A DNA stretch of 58,485 bases, taken from NCBI RefSeq assembly GCF_002975435.1, contig NZ_PCPT01000017.1, positions 1-58,485 of the forward strand. Reading direction: 5' to 3'. Position numbers and translations under genes: made by a program. The DNA comes from Arthrobacter sp. MYb227. GTDB lineage: Bacteria > Actinomycetota > Actinomycetes > Actinomycetales > Micrococcaceae. Positions 29,540-38,576 of the stretch are shown in pieces. The notes under the pieces were generated by a model, which saw only the letters and a program-made list of their open reading frames with translations, searched no databases and was not told where the DNA came from. Numbering within the stretch: position 1 is the first letter of the stretch; each line of letters opens with the position of its first letter.

Positions 29540-30593
29540 TCCGCTTGCCTCGCTACGTGAGCGACTACGCCCGGGACGCGGATTGACGCGCAACCCCTTT
29601 GACTCCGGGGGCTCGATGAGCAGCCGGGGATTCTCGTTCAAACGCATCTCGCCGGGTACGCTGATCACCATCCTTGCAGTGCTCACGCTTGTATGCGTGG
29701 TGCTGTTTATGACCATCGATCTCAAGGGGAATCTCTCCTACGCGCTTTCACGGCGCTCGATCCGCGTCGGTGCCATGCTGGTGGTTGCCATGGCAGTTGG
29801 CCTTTCCACGCTGATGTTCCAGACGGTCACCGCAAACCGCATCCTGACCCCATCGATCATGGGGTTTGATGCGCTGTACATCCTGATCCAAACCGCGCTG
29901 GTCTTTGCGCTGGGTTCCTCGACCCTGATGACCGCCACCCCGGCCCTGAAATTTGGTGTTGAGGTGGGGCTGATGGTGCTCTTCTCCGCGCTGCTCTACC
30001 GTTGGCTGTTCACCGGCGGGAACTCCTCGCTACACCTGATGCTGCTGGTGGGCATCGTGATTGGCACGCTCTTCCGCGGGTTCTCCTCACTGCTGCAACG
30101 CTTGATGGAACCCAGCGAATACATCGTGCTCCAGGACCTGTTCTTCGCCTCCTTCAACCAGGTAGATCCGGTACTGCTGGGGATCTCCGCGGTGGTGGTA
30201 GGCATTATTACGGTGATTGTCTGGCGATTGCGAAAGAGCTTTGACGTACTTGCGTTGGGCCGCGAAACGGCAATCAACCTGGGCGTCGATCATCAACGCG
30301 TGGTCACCTTGGTGCTGGTGCTGTGTTCAGTTCTTGTGGCGGTCTCCACCGCACTGGTGGGACCGGTAACCTTCTTTGGGCTACTGGTGGTCTCGCTGGC
30401 CTACCAAATGGTCCGCAAGTTCTCCCATGCCGCGCTCATTCCCATCGTCGCCCTGCTCGGTGCCATTACGCTCGTTGGTGGGCAGTTGGTACTTGAACGT
30501 GTCTTTGGTTTTGCCACCGCGCTCAGTGTGATCATTGAGTTTGCCGGCGGCCTGCTATTCCTCTACCTGCTTTTGAAGGGTTCCCTGAAGTGA
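29532..30593 (+). CDS. Iron-siderophore ABC transporter permease (FecCD family, YclO-like)
   Basis: 353 aa, second permease of the operon. A basic N-terminal tail of about 40 residues precedes the helices. The block TANRILTPSIMGFDALYILIQ and the C-terminal VGPVTFFGLLVVSLAYQMV are typical of the YclO/FatC subgroup. Its ATG lies inside the end of the preceding gene and its own stop overlaps the GTG of the ATPase gene. Confidence 0.93.
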   Translation: MPNPLASLRERLRPGRGLTRNPFDSGGSMSSRGFSFKRISPGTLITILAVLTLVCVVLFMTIDLKGNLSYALSRRSIRVGAMLVVAMAVGLSTLMFQTVTANRILTPSIMGFDALYILIQTALVFALGSSTLMTATPALKFGVEVGLMVLFSALLYRWLFTGGNSSLHLMLLVGIVIGTLFRGFSSLLQRLMEPSEYIVLQDLFFASFNQVDPVLLGISAVVVGIITVIVWRLRKSFDVLALGRETAINLGVDHQRVVTLVLVLCSVLVAVSTALVGPVTFFGLLVVSLAYQMVRKFSHAALIPIVALLGAITLVGGQLVLERVFGFATALSVIIEFAGGLLFLYLLLKGSLK

Positions 30594-31348
30594 TTCGCAT
30601 TGATTCGGTGTCCAAGTCCTATTCCGGGACCACGGTGGTGGATGCGGTCAGCACCGTCATACCCTCCGGTGGAGTCACCTCCATCATCGGGCCCAACGGC
30701 GCCGGAAAATCCACGCTACTCTCACTGATCTCCAGGTTGCTGCCCATGGACACGGGGTCGGTTTCCATCGCCGGGCTCGATGTGACAAAGACCGCGAGCA
30801 AGGATTTGGCCAAGTCGATGGCGATCCTGCGGCAGGATAACCACATCACCATGCGCTTGCGCGTGCGCGACCTGGTAGGTTTTGGGCGTTTCCCGCACTC
30901 GGGTGGGCACCCAACCTCGGTGGATCAAGAACACATTGAAAAGGCCATGGCGCAGCTGGATCTTACAGATTTGGCTGATAGGTTCCTTGACGAGCTTTCC
31001 GGTGGGCAACGCCAGCGTGCCTACATTGCCATGGTGCTGGCCCAGGATACCGAATACCTGCTGCTCGATGAGCCGCTGAACAACCTGGACATGAAGCATT
31101 CGGTGGAGATGATGCGGATGATCCGCAGGCTTGCCGATGAGCTGGGTAAGACGGTTGTGATAGTTATTCACGATATTAATTTTGCTTCATGCTATTCGGA
31201 TACGATCCTTGCCATGCGCCGGGGCGTATTGGTACATCAGGGTGCGCCGGCGCAGATCATGACGCAGGAAGTATTGCGCGATGTGTATGACATCGATATC
31301 CGTATTGAGGAGATCGATGGGAACCGGATTGGCGTGTACTTCGCCTAG
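30590..31348 (+). CDS. Iron-siderophore ABC transporter ATP-binding protein (YclP-like)
   Basis: 252 aa. Walker A GPNGAGKST lies near residue 35, the signature [19 protein letters not shown] follows, and Walker B is YLLLDEP. The switch histidine is in VIVIHDINFAS. It starts with GTG overlapping the TGA of the permease gene (GTGA). It energises the two permeases of this operon, giving a complete binding protein-permease-permease-ATPase set. Confidence 0.95.
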   Translation: MIRIDSVSKSYSGTTVVDAVSTVIPSGGVTSIIGPNGAGKSTLLSLISRLLPMDTGSVSIAGLDVTKTASKDLAKSMAILRQDNHITMRLRVRDLVGFGRFPHSGGHPTSVDQEHIEKAMAQLDLTDLADRFLDELSGGQRQRAYIAMVLAQDTEYLLLDEPLNNLDMKHSVEMMRMIRRLADELGKTVVIVIHDINFASCYSDTILAMRRGVLVHQGAPAQIMTQEVLRDVYDIDIRIEEIDGNRIGVYFA

Positions 31349-31730
31349 TTTGGCAGTTAGCATCTCGTTGAAAATGAGGCATCTACGCCCCGTGTTTGCG
31401 TGGATTCTTGTGTAACTGCCGGTAGAGGGGCTGACGATGGTAACCGCTAGGTCTAGCAGCAATATGCGGATCGCAGCATTGCTTACTGTTCGCCTAGGCC
31501 AGGCAAAGTAATCGGTTGAAATTCGCCCGCAGATGGCTATTTCGCTCGGTGGTGTCTCAAGGCATCAAGTTCTCGAAAATCGGCGAATTTGCGGCATCAT
31601 TACGGCAATTTTGGTATCTGCTTACAGCATCGCCACCGCCAGCCTTCATCTGGAACAAACTGCAACCCTATCCCAGCAGCTTGCCCAGGAACTCGGATCA
31701 ATACAAATAGCAATCTAGTGCGCAGCAAAA
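31349..31730. other. Intergenic region left of the recombinase relic
   Basis: No firm gene. A 61-codon frame starting at an ATG at 31533 has one hydrophobic segment (ICGIITAILVSAYSIATASL) and stops at 31718, 13 bp before the inverted repeat. It could be the remains of a gene cut by the element, but there is no recognisable family. Confidence 0.35.
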
Positions 31731-31801
31731 GATTATGCGAAGTCCACACGCTCTTTGCCGCGCATTCTGGACTTTGAAAGTATTCACGACTTCGCATAAT
31801 C
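31731..31801. repeat. Terminal-type inverted repeat beside the recombinase relic
   Basis: GATTATGCGAAGTC at 31731-31744 is repeated perfectly in inverted orientation at 31788-31801, with 43 bp between. Nested inside is a second inverted pair, AAGTCCA at 31740-31746 and TGGACTT at 31768-31774. The block begins 9 bp after the stop of the recombinase relic. Its position and nested structure suggest the end of a transposon-like element of the multi-recombinase (recombinase-in-trio) kind. Confidence 0.6.
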
Positions 31802-31809
31802 CTTGCTTA

Positions 31810-32052
31810 TTAGAGCAGGGTTCGTAACCACTTGACGAGGTCTGCGCGTTGTTCTTTGCCATAGGGGCTTTGGGGAACGATGTTCTGCTCGGCAGATTCG
31901 ATGGCTCGACGTTTGACTTCGGTGCTGGCCCTGGCATAAATCTCCGTGGTGGTGACACTTTCATGACCAAGAAAATCACGGATATAGACAAGATTCACGC
32001 CGGCATCTAGAAGATGCATAGCCTTCGAAAGCCGCTTATGTGGATGGTTTGG
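31810..32052 (-). pseudogene. Tyrosine recombinase/integrase, C-terminal relic
   Basis: The minus-strand frame is open from just after a TAA at 32053-32055 down to the stop at 31810, about 80 codons. It reads as the end of a phage-integrase-family recombinase. LSKAMHLLDAGVNLVYIRDF and LGHESVTTTEIYARA carry the conserved LGH box and the catalytic tyrosine. The region that should hold the catalytic R-H (normally PHxLRHxxAMH) is changed to PHKRLSKAMH, about one residue short. The N-terminal catalytic half is missing, so it cannot be active. It marks an old mobile element at the edge of the AT-rich islet. Confidence 0.75.
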
Positions 32053-32055
32053 TTA

Positions 32056-32525
32056 TGTGGCCATTGCGGTGTTTGTGCTGGTCAGACCGGTGGCGTAGCT
32101 GGCTTCGCACGCATAATCCCCGGGTACGCGGCTCAACGACTTGGTTCTTCCGCACATCTGGCCGGGTATCGGCCCTCGATATGTTCGAGTTTTCCGTGAC
32201 CGATTTTCTGCGCGGAAGACTGTTGCCGTCCCCGGACAAAGAGAAGAGTTGGCCTATCTGATCAACACCAGTAGGGAGCTCGATTCCCATGGAGGCATCA
32301 AATATTCGCAACGCGTCAGCGCAAGTGATCGACGCGTTGACGGCGGCATATACATAATATTCAAGTGTAAAACAAGCGTCTTTTGTACTTGAACTAGTGA
32401 TTAGAAAAAGTGCTGATTCCCATATATATTATGTTTTCCATCACTCGAAAAAAGAGTCTTCCTGAACAAGCCGAGCACTGAATCGTTTGTGAGGGGGGAA
32501 GACCCCGAAAGAAGAAGGCTCGCAA
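32056..32525. other. Unassigned stretch between recombinase relic and secreted-protein gene
   Basis: No gene that I can support. Overlapping open frames on both strands (about 70-90 codons) show no family similarity. Base composition turns markedly AT-rich from about 32,330. The end of the stretch must hold the promoter for the downstream gene; an AT-rich block CATATATATTATG lies near 32,425. Confidence 0.4.
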
Positions 32526-33731
32526 ATGCCTAACCTTGCATTAAAAAGACATCACAAAAAATCGCTTACAACGATGCTCGCAGCGACAACCGCATTCGCC
32601 TTAGTTTTTACTCTGGCAGATCCAACTATGGCGGCAGAAGACGCTTCACTCAGAACGGTATCTGAAGCCGCTTCCGCTTACGATGCCAACGATCCAAAAT
32701 CTATTGCAGCGTTGGCAGAGGCCGCTTCGCCAATCAATGCACTAACTCTTAGCGGTACTGATAACAGCTCGGTTTCTCTTACAGAGAGTGGGGCTTTCGT
32801 TTCTGTCGATGAGAAGGGAGTAGCTTCGCTTTCTGGCGTAGGGTCCCCAGAAATTTCAATTGGTGTGGCATCCCCGAACAATGATTCAACTCTGACAGAG
32901 GGTGTTTCTGTACAACGCAATGCTGCACCAGGTACTAACATCGTGACACGAGCTACTGCGAATGGTGCGCAGCTTATTGCTGTTCTTGAAGATTCGCAGG
33001 CTTCCTCTTCGCTTGACTTTGATCTTGATTTGCCGGCAGACGCTGAGCTTGTTGAAAATCCTGATGGGTCTGTCGCAATTGTTGCAGACGTAGAAATTGT
33101 GACGCCTGTGGATGAAAGCTTTGATGCTACTAGCGCCCAAATCGAATCAATTCTCGGAGATACGGACGACCCTGAAGAAATCACTCAGGAACAATGGGAT
33201 CAAATTGAAGCATTGCCTGAGGCTGAGACTCAAACGACAATAGCTCGACAACAGATTGCACTCATTGAGACGCCTTGGGCTGTAGACGCTGAGGGAGAGC
33301 ATCTTAAAACGCGTTTTGTTCTTAACGGAAATGGTTTAACCCAGATCATTGAAACTAATGAACAGACAGCTTTCCCTGTAACGGCCGACCCTAGCCTCGC
33401 TTGGTGGCTATGGACCGGGGCTACTTGCGCGGCAAATTTAGCTACAATTCTCTTCGGTGCAGCAAAACTAGTACAAGCTATAACAAAGATGAACGCTCTC
33501 GTTAAAAAGAGTGCAAAACTTTCTGCGGCCGTCAAAAAGCTCGGTGGAGCGAAGAAATTTCTTACTGCTATCTACAAGGCAGCCAAAGGATTCGTCGAAG
33601 GAAAGATCGGAAAGTACCTCACTAGAACGCAGATGTTAGCGCTTTCCTCTATCGGGTCTGGGGGGCTCGCACTTGTGGGGGATGCGTTAGGGATCGGGTC
33701 ATGCATCTCTCTGATCAAGGCAAAACTCTGA
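32526..33731 (+). CDS. Secreted protein with strongly cationic C-terminal domain, function unknown
   Basis: 401 aa. A basic start (LKRHHKKS) and hydrophobic core end near MAAED, giving a Sec signal peptide of about 37 residues. Residues 40-285 are acidic. At 249-289 there is the module PWAVDAEGEHLKTRFVLNGN ending in FPVTADPS, a pattern seen in other actinobacterial secreted proteins of unknown role. Residues 290-401 change character completely: WWLWTG, hydrophobic helices, about 15 Lys against two acidic residues after residue 310, and two cysteines (C301, C393). This looks like an acidic pro-region followed by a cationic, helix-rich peptide domain, as in precursors of membrane-active proteins. 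AAGAAGG precedes the ATG. The gene is AT-rich and next to a recombinase relic. Confidence 0.8.
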   Translation: MPNLALKRHHKKSLTTMLAATTAFALVFTLADPTMAAEDASLRTVSEAASAYDANDPKSIAALAEAASPINALTLSGTDNSSVSLTESGAFVSVDEKGVASLSGVGSPEISIGVASPNNDSTLTEGVSVQRNAAPGTNIVTRATANGAQLIAVLEDSQASSSLDFDLDLPADAELVENPDGSVAIVADVEIVTPVDESFDATSAQIESILGDTDDPEEITQEQWDQIEALPEAETQTTIARQQIALIETPWAVDAEGEHLKTRFVLNGNGLTQIIETNEQTAFPVTADPSLAWWLWTGATCAANLATILFGAAKLVQAITKMNALVKKSAKLSAAVKKLGGAKKFLTAIYKAAKGFVEGKIGKYLTRTQMLALSSIGSGGLALVGDALGIGSCISLIKAKL

Positions 33732-34090
33732 TGATTCTTGCCTTAGTATTTGGAACAATATACGGACTTTCAGCGGCTATATATCTAGTCATTGTATTGT
33801 CTGCAGCGAAGTCTAAGGGATTCCTTGGTGCACTGGTCGCAGGCATTCTAGTGACTGCCCAAGGGTTATTACTCTTCTTCAACGTTTCGTGGGCTCCGCG
33901 ACCCACTCATATTGCTGAGTCTTTCGGACTTAGCTTCAATGGAGATACCAAATTGACTATGTTTATAACGATTTTCGTGGTCACCGGAGGCATCCTAGCC
34001 ATCGCATATTTCAGTGGGTTAATCCGGTGGGTCTCACATTGGATCGACAGTATCGGAACTGGAAGATCTGAAAATGGGGAAAAAGCATAA
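33731..34090 (+). CDS. Small membrane protein coupled to the secreted cationic protein
   Basis: 119 aa with three hydrophobic segments (about residues 1-25, 33-53 and 80-105) and a short hydrophilic tail ending GRSENGEKA. Its ATG overlaps the TGA of the preceding gene (TGATG), so translation is coupled; an ATG ten codons upstream lies within the preceding gene and is less likely. I recognise no family. A small multi-pass protein coupled to a secreted, probably membrane-active protein would suit an immunity or export-helper role, but that is inference from arrangement only. Confidence 0.7.
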   Translation: MILALVFGTIYGLSAAIYLVIVLSAAKSKGFLGALVAGILVTAQGLLLFFNVSWAPRPTHIAESFGLSFNGDTKLTMFITIFVVTGGILAIAYFSGLIRWVSHWIDSIGTGRSENGEKA

Positions 34091-34128
34091 TTTCCAAAAC
34101 GGACTTTCCTAACACCAGGGCTCTGGAC

Positions 34129-34440
34129 ATGGCACTAAAGCTGAATTCAAACAGGCCCAGATTTCCGCGGAATATATTCTACAAAAACCTGTCGACAGTT
34201 GCCCGACTCGAGATAATTAATCTGAAGTCAGCTTACATCTGCTCCTTCAAAAATCTCATGAATCCGGGAAAATTCGAAGCAGTTTTGACCGAAATCCACT
34301 GGATCTGTACGAATAAATTATCTCGTGATGTCCAGACCCCTGAATCCGTCATTATTCTTTGTTTCTCATGGTTTGTGATTCTTGGCTTGCCGGTTGCAGG
34401 AGGTTTGGGATCGAAACTCACTGATGATTATGCAAAATAA
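34129..34440 (+). CDS. Hypothetical protein, 103 aa, possible third gene of the islet
   Basis: AT-rich open frame beginning 38 bp after the small membrane protein, with AGGG upstream of the ATG. The N-terminal two thirds are basic and polar; near the C-terminus there is one hydrophobic segment (VIILCFSWFVILGLPVAGGL). No family is recognised. It may be the last gene of the same unit or a chance frame in AT-rich DNA. Confidence 0.35.
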   Translation: MALKLNSNRPRFPRNIFYKNLSTVARLEIINLKSAYICSFKNLMNPGKFEAVLTEIHWICTNKLSRDVQTPESVIILCFSWFVILGLPVAGGLGSKLTDDYAK

Positions 34441-34623
34441 TTCATGGAGTTGCGGCTGGGTTTCGCCCGATGCAGGCACCGTCGAGCGTAAGATTCGCCA
34501 CAGTGGGAATGTCACACAAATACGTTGAACCCCTGATTGACCTGATGTTTGAAGATTTTTGACGCATCGCGGACGTAACAATGATGCAGTGGTCACACTT
34601 CCGAAGGATGGGAAGATTTATAC

Positions 34624-36093
34624 ATGACCACGCAAAAGATTGCACAGGGTGGAACCCGGCCCACACTGCGCCAACAACTAGGTGCCCGTAAGCCGATCGA
34701 GGCGTTCATCGCCGAGGCAGGAAACGGCACCGGGGACGGCCCCAAGCTACGCCGCACCCTCGGGCTACTGCACCTGACAATGATCAGCGTCGGTGCCACA
34801 CTGGGCACCGGCATTTTCGTCGTACTCTCCTCCTCGGTTCCTATGGCCGGTCCGGCCGTCTGGATTTCCTTTGCGATTGCCGGTCTTGCCGCGCTCTTTG
34901 CCGCGCTTTCCTATGCGGAGATGGCCGGCGCGGTTCCGGTCTCCGGGTCTAGCTACACCTACACCTACGCAACCATGGGCGAGGGGTTGGCCTGGATCTG
35001 TGGTTGGTGCTTGGTGCTTGAATATGCGGTCTCCGTGGCCGCGATCGCCGTGGGTGCCGGCGAATACCTCAACGAAATGGGCAGGACGCTGGGTCTAGAT
35101 CTACCCGCGGCGCTGACCAATCCCCCGGGCACCGACGGCGGAGTGTTCAATATCCCCGCGCTGATCATCGTGCTCTTTGCCACCGTGCTGCTGGTACGCG
35201 GCACCCGCGAATCCGCGGTGGTCAACACCGTGCTGGTGTTCATTAAGATCGCGGTGCTGGTGTTCTTCATCGCCATTGCCTTTAGCGCCTTCACCTCCGG
35301 AAACTTTGACCCGCTGCTGCCCATGGGCACCGCCGGTGTCTCGGCCGCCGCGGCACGCCTATTCTTCTCCTACATTGGTTTTGATGCGGCCTCAACGGCC
35401 GGTGAGGAAGCCAAAAACCCACAGCGCGATCTGCCGCGAGCCATCGTGCTCTCCATGGTCATCATTACCGTGCTGTATATTCTGGTGGCGATCACCGCGA
35501 TTGGTGCACGTGAATGGACCTGGTTTGAGGGCAAGGAAGCCGCGCTGGCGCAGCTGCTTGAAGAAGTCACCGGGCAGGGGTGGGTCTCGCTGCTCTTTGC
35601 CGCAGGTGCGGTTCTTTCCATCATTTCCATCGTGATCACCGTGCTCTACGGACAGACTCGTATCCTGGTGGCCATGAGCCGCGATGGCATGGTGCCGAAG
35701 GTCTTTGGCCGCCTCTCGCCACGCAATGGTGCGCCGGTGGCCGGCACCTGGATTACCGGTGGAGCCGTGGCCATCGTGGCCGGGTTGGTTCCGCTGGGCC
35801 AGCTGGCCGATGCCACAAGTATCGGTACGCTCTTTGCGTTCTCGCTGGTATCACTGGCCGTGATTATTCTGCGCCGTACCCAGCCGGAGCTGCCGCGTAC
35901 CTTCAAGGTGCCGCTCTACCCGCTGACTCCGATCCTCGCGATTCTCTTCTGTGGTTACCTGATGGCGAACCTTGGGGTGATCACCTGGGTGGTCTTTGGC
36001 ATCTGGATGCTGGTGGGTGCCGCCGTGTACCTGGGTTATGGACGTCGTAAGTCAGTGGTTGCCAATAACTGGGACAAAATAGTTTCCAAGTAG
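34624..36093 (+). CDS. APC-superfamily cationic amino acid permease
   Basis: 489 aa with about twelve membrane helices and an 45-residue cytoplasmic N-terminus. The first helix carries the APC substrate motif VGATLGTGIFV, followed by SYAEMAGAVPVSGSSYTY and, later, FFSYIGFDAASTAGEEAKNPQRD. These are typical of the CAT (cationic amino acid transporter) subfamily, also YfnA-like proteins. GGGAAG lies upstream of the ATG. It is a single gene closed by a hairpin. Substrate is inferred from the family. Confidence 0.92.
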   Translation: MTTQKIAQGGTRPTLRQQLGARKPIEAFIAEAGNGTGDGPKLRRTLGLLHLTMISVGATLGTGIFVVLSSSVPMAGPAVWISFAIAGLAALFAALSYAEMAGAVPVSGSSYTYTYATMGEGLAWICGWCLVLEYAVSVAAIAVGAGEYLNEMGRTLGLDLPAALTNPPGTDGGVFNIPALIIVLFATVLLVRGTRESAVVNTVLVFIKIAVLVFFIAIAFSAFTSGNFDPLLPMGTAGVSAAAARLFFSYIGFDAASTAGEEAKNPQRDLPRAIVLSMVIITVLYILVAITAIGAREWTWFEGKEAALAQLLEEVTGQGWVSLLFAAGAVLSIISIVITVLYGQTRILVAMSRDGMVPKVFGRLSPRNGAPVAGTWITGGAVAIVAGLVPLGQLADATSIGTLFAFSLVSLAVIILRRTQPELPRTFKVPLYPLTPILAILFCGYLMANLGVITWVVFGIWMLVGAAVYLGYGRRKSVVANNWDKIVSK

Positions 36094-36123
36094 GGATTTA
36101 TGACTTTGGCGTAAGGCCAACAT

Positions 36124-36159
36124 GACGATGCCCCGGGAATGGATTCCCGGGGCATCGTC
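36124..36159. terminator. Bidirectional hairpin terminator
   Basis: Perfect 17-bp stem: GACGATGCCCCGGGAAT at 36124-36140 and its complement at 36143-36159 with a two-base gap, between the convergent permease gene and the FtsX-like gene. Confidence 0.88.
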
Positions 36160-36177
36160 GTAACTAGGTGTGAGTGG

Positions 36178-37506
36178 CTAGTCGATGCGAACTAGCTTCA
36201 ACGTCTGGGATGTGGAGGTCAGAGCCACGGCTCCGCGTACGGCAAGCACTCCGGCAACCAGCGTGCCTAAGATGATCGCCACCGAGAGCGGGGCGAAGAT
36301 CATCGCCATACCGGCCAGCGGCAGCACCAGCACGCCGCTGATAATGATTGAGCCAAGCCCCACGCCGATCACCGGTCCCATGACCGAACCGACCCGGGCC
36401 TTTTCCATGGTTGAGCGTTGCACACCAAGCATGTTCAGCCCCGCATAGAGTTCGGCACGGTCAAGGGTTGTCGCGGCCTGAGTGATGGCCGTTGAACAGG
36501 CAACGGAGATGAAGGAAACGACGATGGTGATGATGACCCCTGTCATCACATCCGCACTAAGCAGCGCGTCGGGGCTACCCGGTGAAGATTCGGTACCGGC
36601 CATGTTCATCAACGCAGCTCCACTGCCACCGACTACAGCAACAAAGCAGGTCATGGCGATGCCGGAGACCTGTCGCCAAGCCTGAGCGGGATTTTCCAGG
36701 ATCATGCGTGCGGCAAGTAGCTTTTCGGGTGTTTCGGCCTTTTTCAGTTTTGCCTTACCGATCAGGCCCACTGCCCATGGACCGACCAGATTCAGTGCGC
36801 CAACCCCCAAGGCAAAACCACCAAGTAGCACTGCAAGCATGACGGCCAGATCCTTGAACACTGAAATCATCGAGAATGCTTGGGAGATGCCAGCAATCAG
36901 GCCAACGACGATGAGTGCTCGAATCCAGCGTGGTTTTGGCGTTTGGCTGCGGTTGCGCACTCCCAGTGGAGAGACGATGATTTTTCGCATGCCAAAACCT
37001 GACGAAAGCGCGGCAATCAGTACAACGCCAAGCACTACCAGGGCGATGATTCCGGGGTTGAGCCAAATGGCGGCACCAATGGCCGAACCTTGGAATTGAA
37101 TCATTCCTACAAGTGGTGCCATACCGGCGTACAGCGCGATGCCTGCCATTGCTCCGGTGAAGGCAACCAGCGCGGATTCCACAACGGTAATACCGAGGAC
37201 CAGTCCCGGGGTGCCGCCAAGTAGCCGAACCGTGGAGAGCCGGAGGTCTTGGCTGCGGGCCGAGAGCCGGGCTGCGGCGGAGCCAAGCACGGCAAGCGGC
37301 ACGATCAGCAAGACGCAGGCTAGTCCGGCAAGCATCAAATACATGCCGCTGAGTTCGTTTTGAATGCGGTTGAAGGACAGTGCGCCGGCAATAGTTGTCA
37401 GTACCAGTGCAGAGACCAGGCCGTAGGCGCCTGCGGTGAGCAGCATCGGGGCTCGGCGTGCGGCCGTGGGTTTGCCCAGCAGCCAGGCCAGGGAGAGGGT
37501 ACGCAT
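36178..37506 (-). CDS. FtsX-like ABC transporter permease
   Basis: 442 aa, membrane protein with about eight hydrophobic segments in two groups, without an obvious large extracellular domain. Lengths and repeats fit the FtsX/BceB-like permease family of MacB-type systems. The start MRTLSLAWLLG overlaps the stop of the ATPase gene by one base (TAATG). The longer upstream frame lies inside that ATPase gene. With the ATPase it would form an exporter or mechanotransmission system for peptides or lipoproteins. Confidence 0.85.
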   Translation of the reverse strand: MRTLSLAWLLGKPTAARRAPMLLTAGAYGLVSALVLTTIAGALSFNRIQNELSGMYLMLAGLACVLLIVPLAVLGSAAARLSARSQDLRLSTVRLLGGTPGLVLGITVVESALVAFTGAMAGIALYAGMAPLVGMIQFQGSAIGAAIWLNPGIIALVVLGVVLIAALSSGFGMRKIIVSPLGVRNRSQTPKPRWIRALIVVGLIAGISQAFSMISVFKDLAVMLAVLLGGFALGVGALNLVGPWAVGLIGKAKLKKAETPEKLLAARMILENPAQAWRQVSGIAMTCFVAVVGGSGAALMNMAGTESSPGSPDALLSADVMTGVIITIVVSFISVACSTAITQAATTLDRAELYAGLNMLGVQRSTMEKARVGSVMGPVIGVGLGSIIISGVLVLPLAGMAMIFAPLSVAIILGTLVAGVLAVRGAVALTSTSQTLKLVRID

Positions 37507-38312
37507 TAGTGCTGCGCCCCCGGTGCGATGGTGTTCGGTGATCCGGGACGGGTTTCGGAGGTGATCTTGCCATCGCGCAGCGAAATGATCCGATCGCAAC
37601 GTGCGGCAACATCGGCATCGTGGGTAACCATCACCAACGTGTTGCCGCGTCCAACTGTGGATTCCATCAGGACGTTAAGCACCTCGGTGCCAGTCGCGGA
37701 GTCGAGGGCGCCGGTGGGTTCATCGGCAAAGATGACCTTTGCGCCGGTAACCTGGGCGCGGGCTATTGCAACGCGTTGGGCTTGGCCGCCGGAGAGTTGG
37801 CCAATGCGACGTTCCTCCATCCCGGCAAGACCCAGCGCGCTAAGCCACTGGTTGGCCTGCGGAAGTGCTGCGGCTCGTGGCAGTCCGTTGATCATTAGCG
37901 CCATGGCGACGTTTTCCACGGCGGTGAGTTCGGGGATCAGTAGCCCGGATTGGAAGACAAAGCCGAAGGCCTCGCGGCGCAGCTTGGATCGGGCGCTCTC
38001 CCCCAGCGTGGTGATGTCTTGCTGGCCGGCGGACGAAGCGAGCAGTACAGATCCGGAATCCGGCTTTTCGATACCCGCAAGGGTGTGTAGCAGCGTTGAT
38101 TTGCCCGAACCCGAGGGACCCATGATTGCCACCGATTCCCCGGTGAGGATCTCCAGATCCACGCCATCGAGCGCCAAGGTAGATCCATAGGCGCGGCGTA
38201 GGGCTCGGGCGCTGAGCACCGGGGCTGAAGAGTGCTGGGTGGGGTTGTTGCTTGCGGCATGGCTGAAAATGGTGCCGGGTGCCTGTTCTGGTGCGGAGTT
38301 TGCTTCGATCAT
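37506..38312 (-). CDS. ABC transporter ATP-binding protein (LolD/MacB type)
   Basis: 268 aa. Walker A is GPSGSGKST, then FVFQSGLLIPELTAVENVAM, the signature LSGGQAQRVAIARA, and Walker B VIFADEPTGALD, which is the characteristic ending of MacB/LolD ATPases. About 30 extra residues precede the nucleotide-binding domain; a later start is possible but none is better supported. Immediately followed by the FtsX-like permease gene in one operon. Confidence 0.92.
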   Translation of the reverse strand: MIEANSAPEQAPGTIFSHAASNNPTQHSSAPVLSARALRRAYGSTLALDGVDLEILTGESVAIMGPSGSGKSTLLHTLAGIEKPDSGSVLLASSAGQQDITTLGESARSKLRREAFGFVFQSGLLIPELTAVENVAMALMINGLPRAAALPQANQWLSALGLAGMEERRIGQLSGGQAQRVAIARAQVTGAKVIFADEPTGALDSATGTEVLNVLMESTVGRGNTLVMVTHDADVAARCDRIISLRDGKITSETRPGSPNTIAPGAQH

Positions 38313-38576
38313 GACTTTAGTTTTTCAAAAATGATCCGGTACGGCATCGGAGCAGATGATGAAGTATGCGTTCGATGGCTCCTACCTAGGGTGGAGATGA
38401 ACGGTTCCGGAATGCTACCTGTGAGGTTTGAAGGTAAAAATCTACCGATTAGTGATATTTGGCGCTATGGTTGGCTGAACTGAAGGTGTTTTAGGTGGTC
38501 AGCAAGGATTTTTGATTCCCTGGAACGCCCTCATGTTTGTCTGGTCTTGGTTCGGCTCTTGAGGGGGAAGTTGGAC

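Noticed and set aside
32056-32330. Frames of 61-91 codons on both strands between the recombinase relic and the secreted protein gene
   Set aside because: They overlap one another on opposite strands, show no recognisable family and could be decayed mobile-element DNA; I could not choose one.
32526-33731. Identity of the cationic domain with circular bacteriocins of the AS-48 kind
   Set aside because: Only composition and a short SxGSGGL-like segment are shared; order and length differ, so no homology is claimed.
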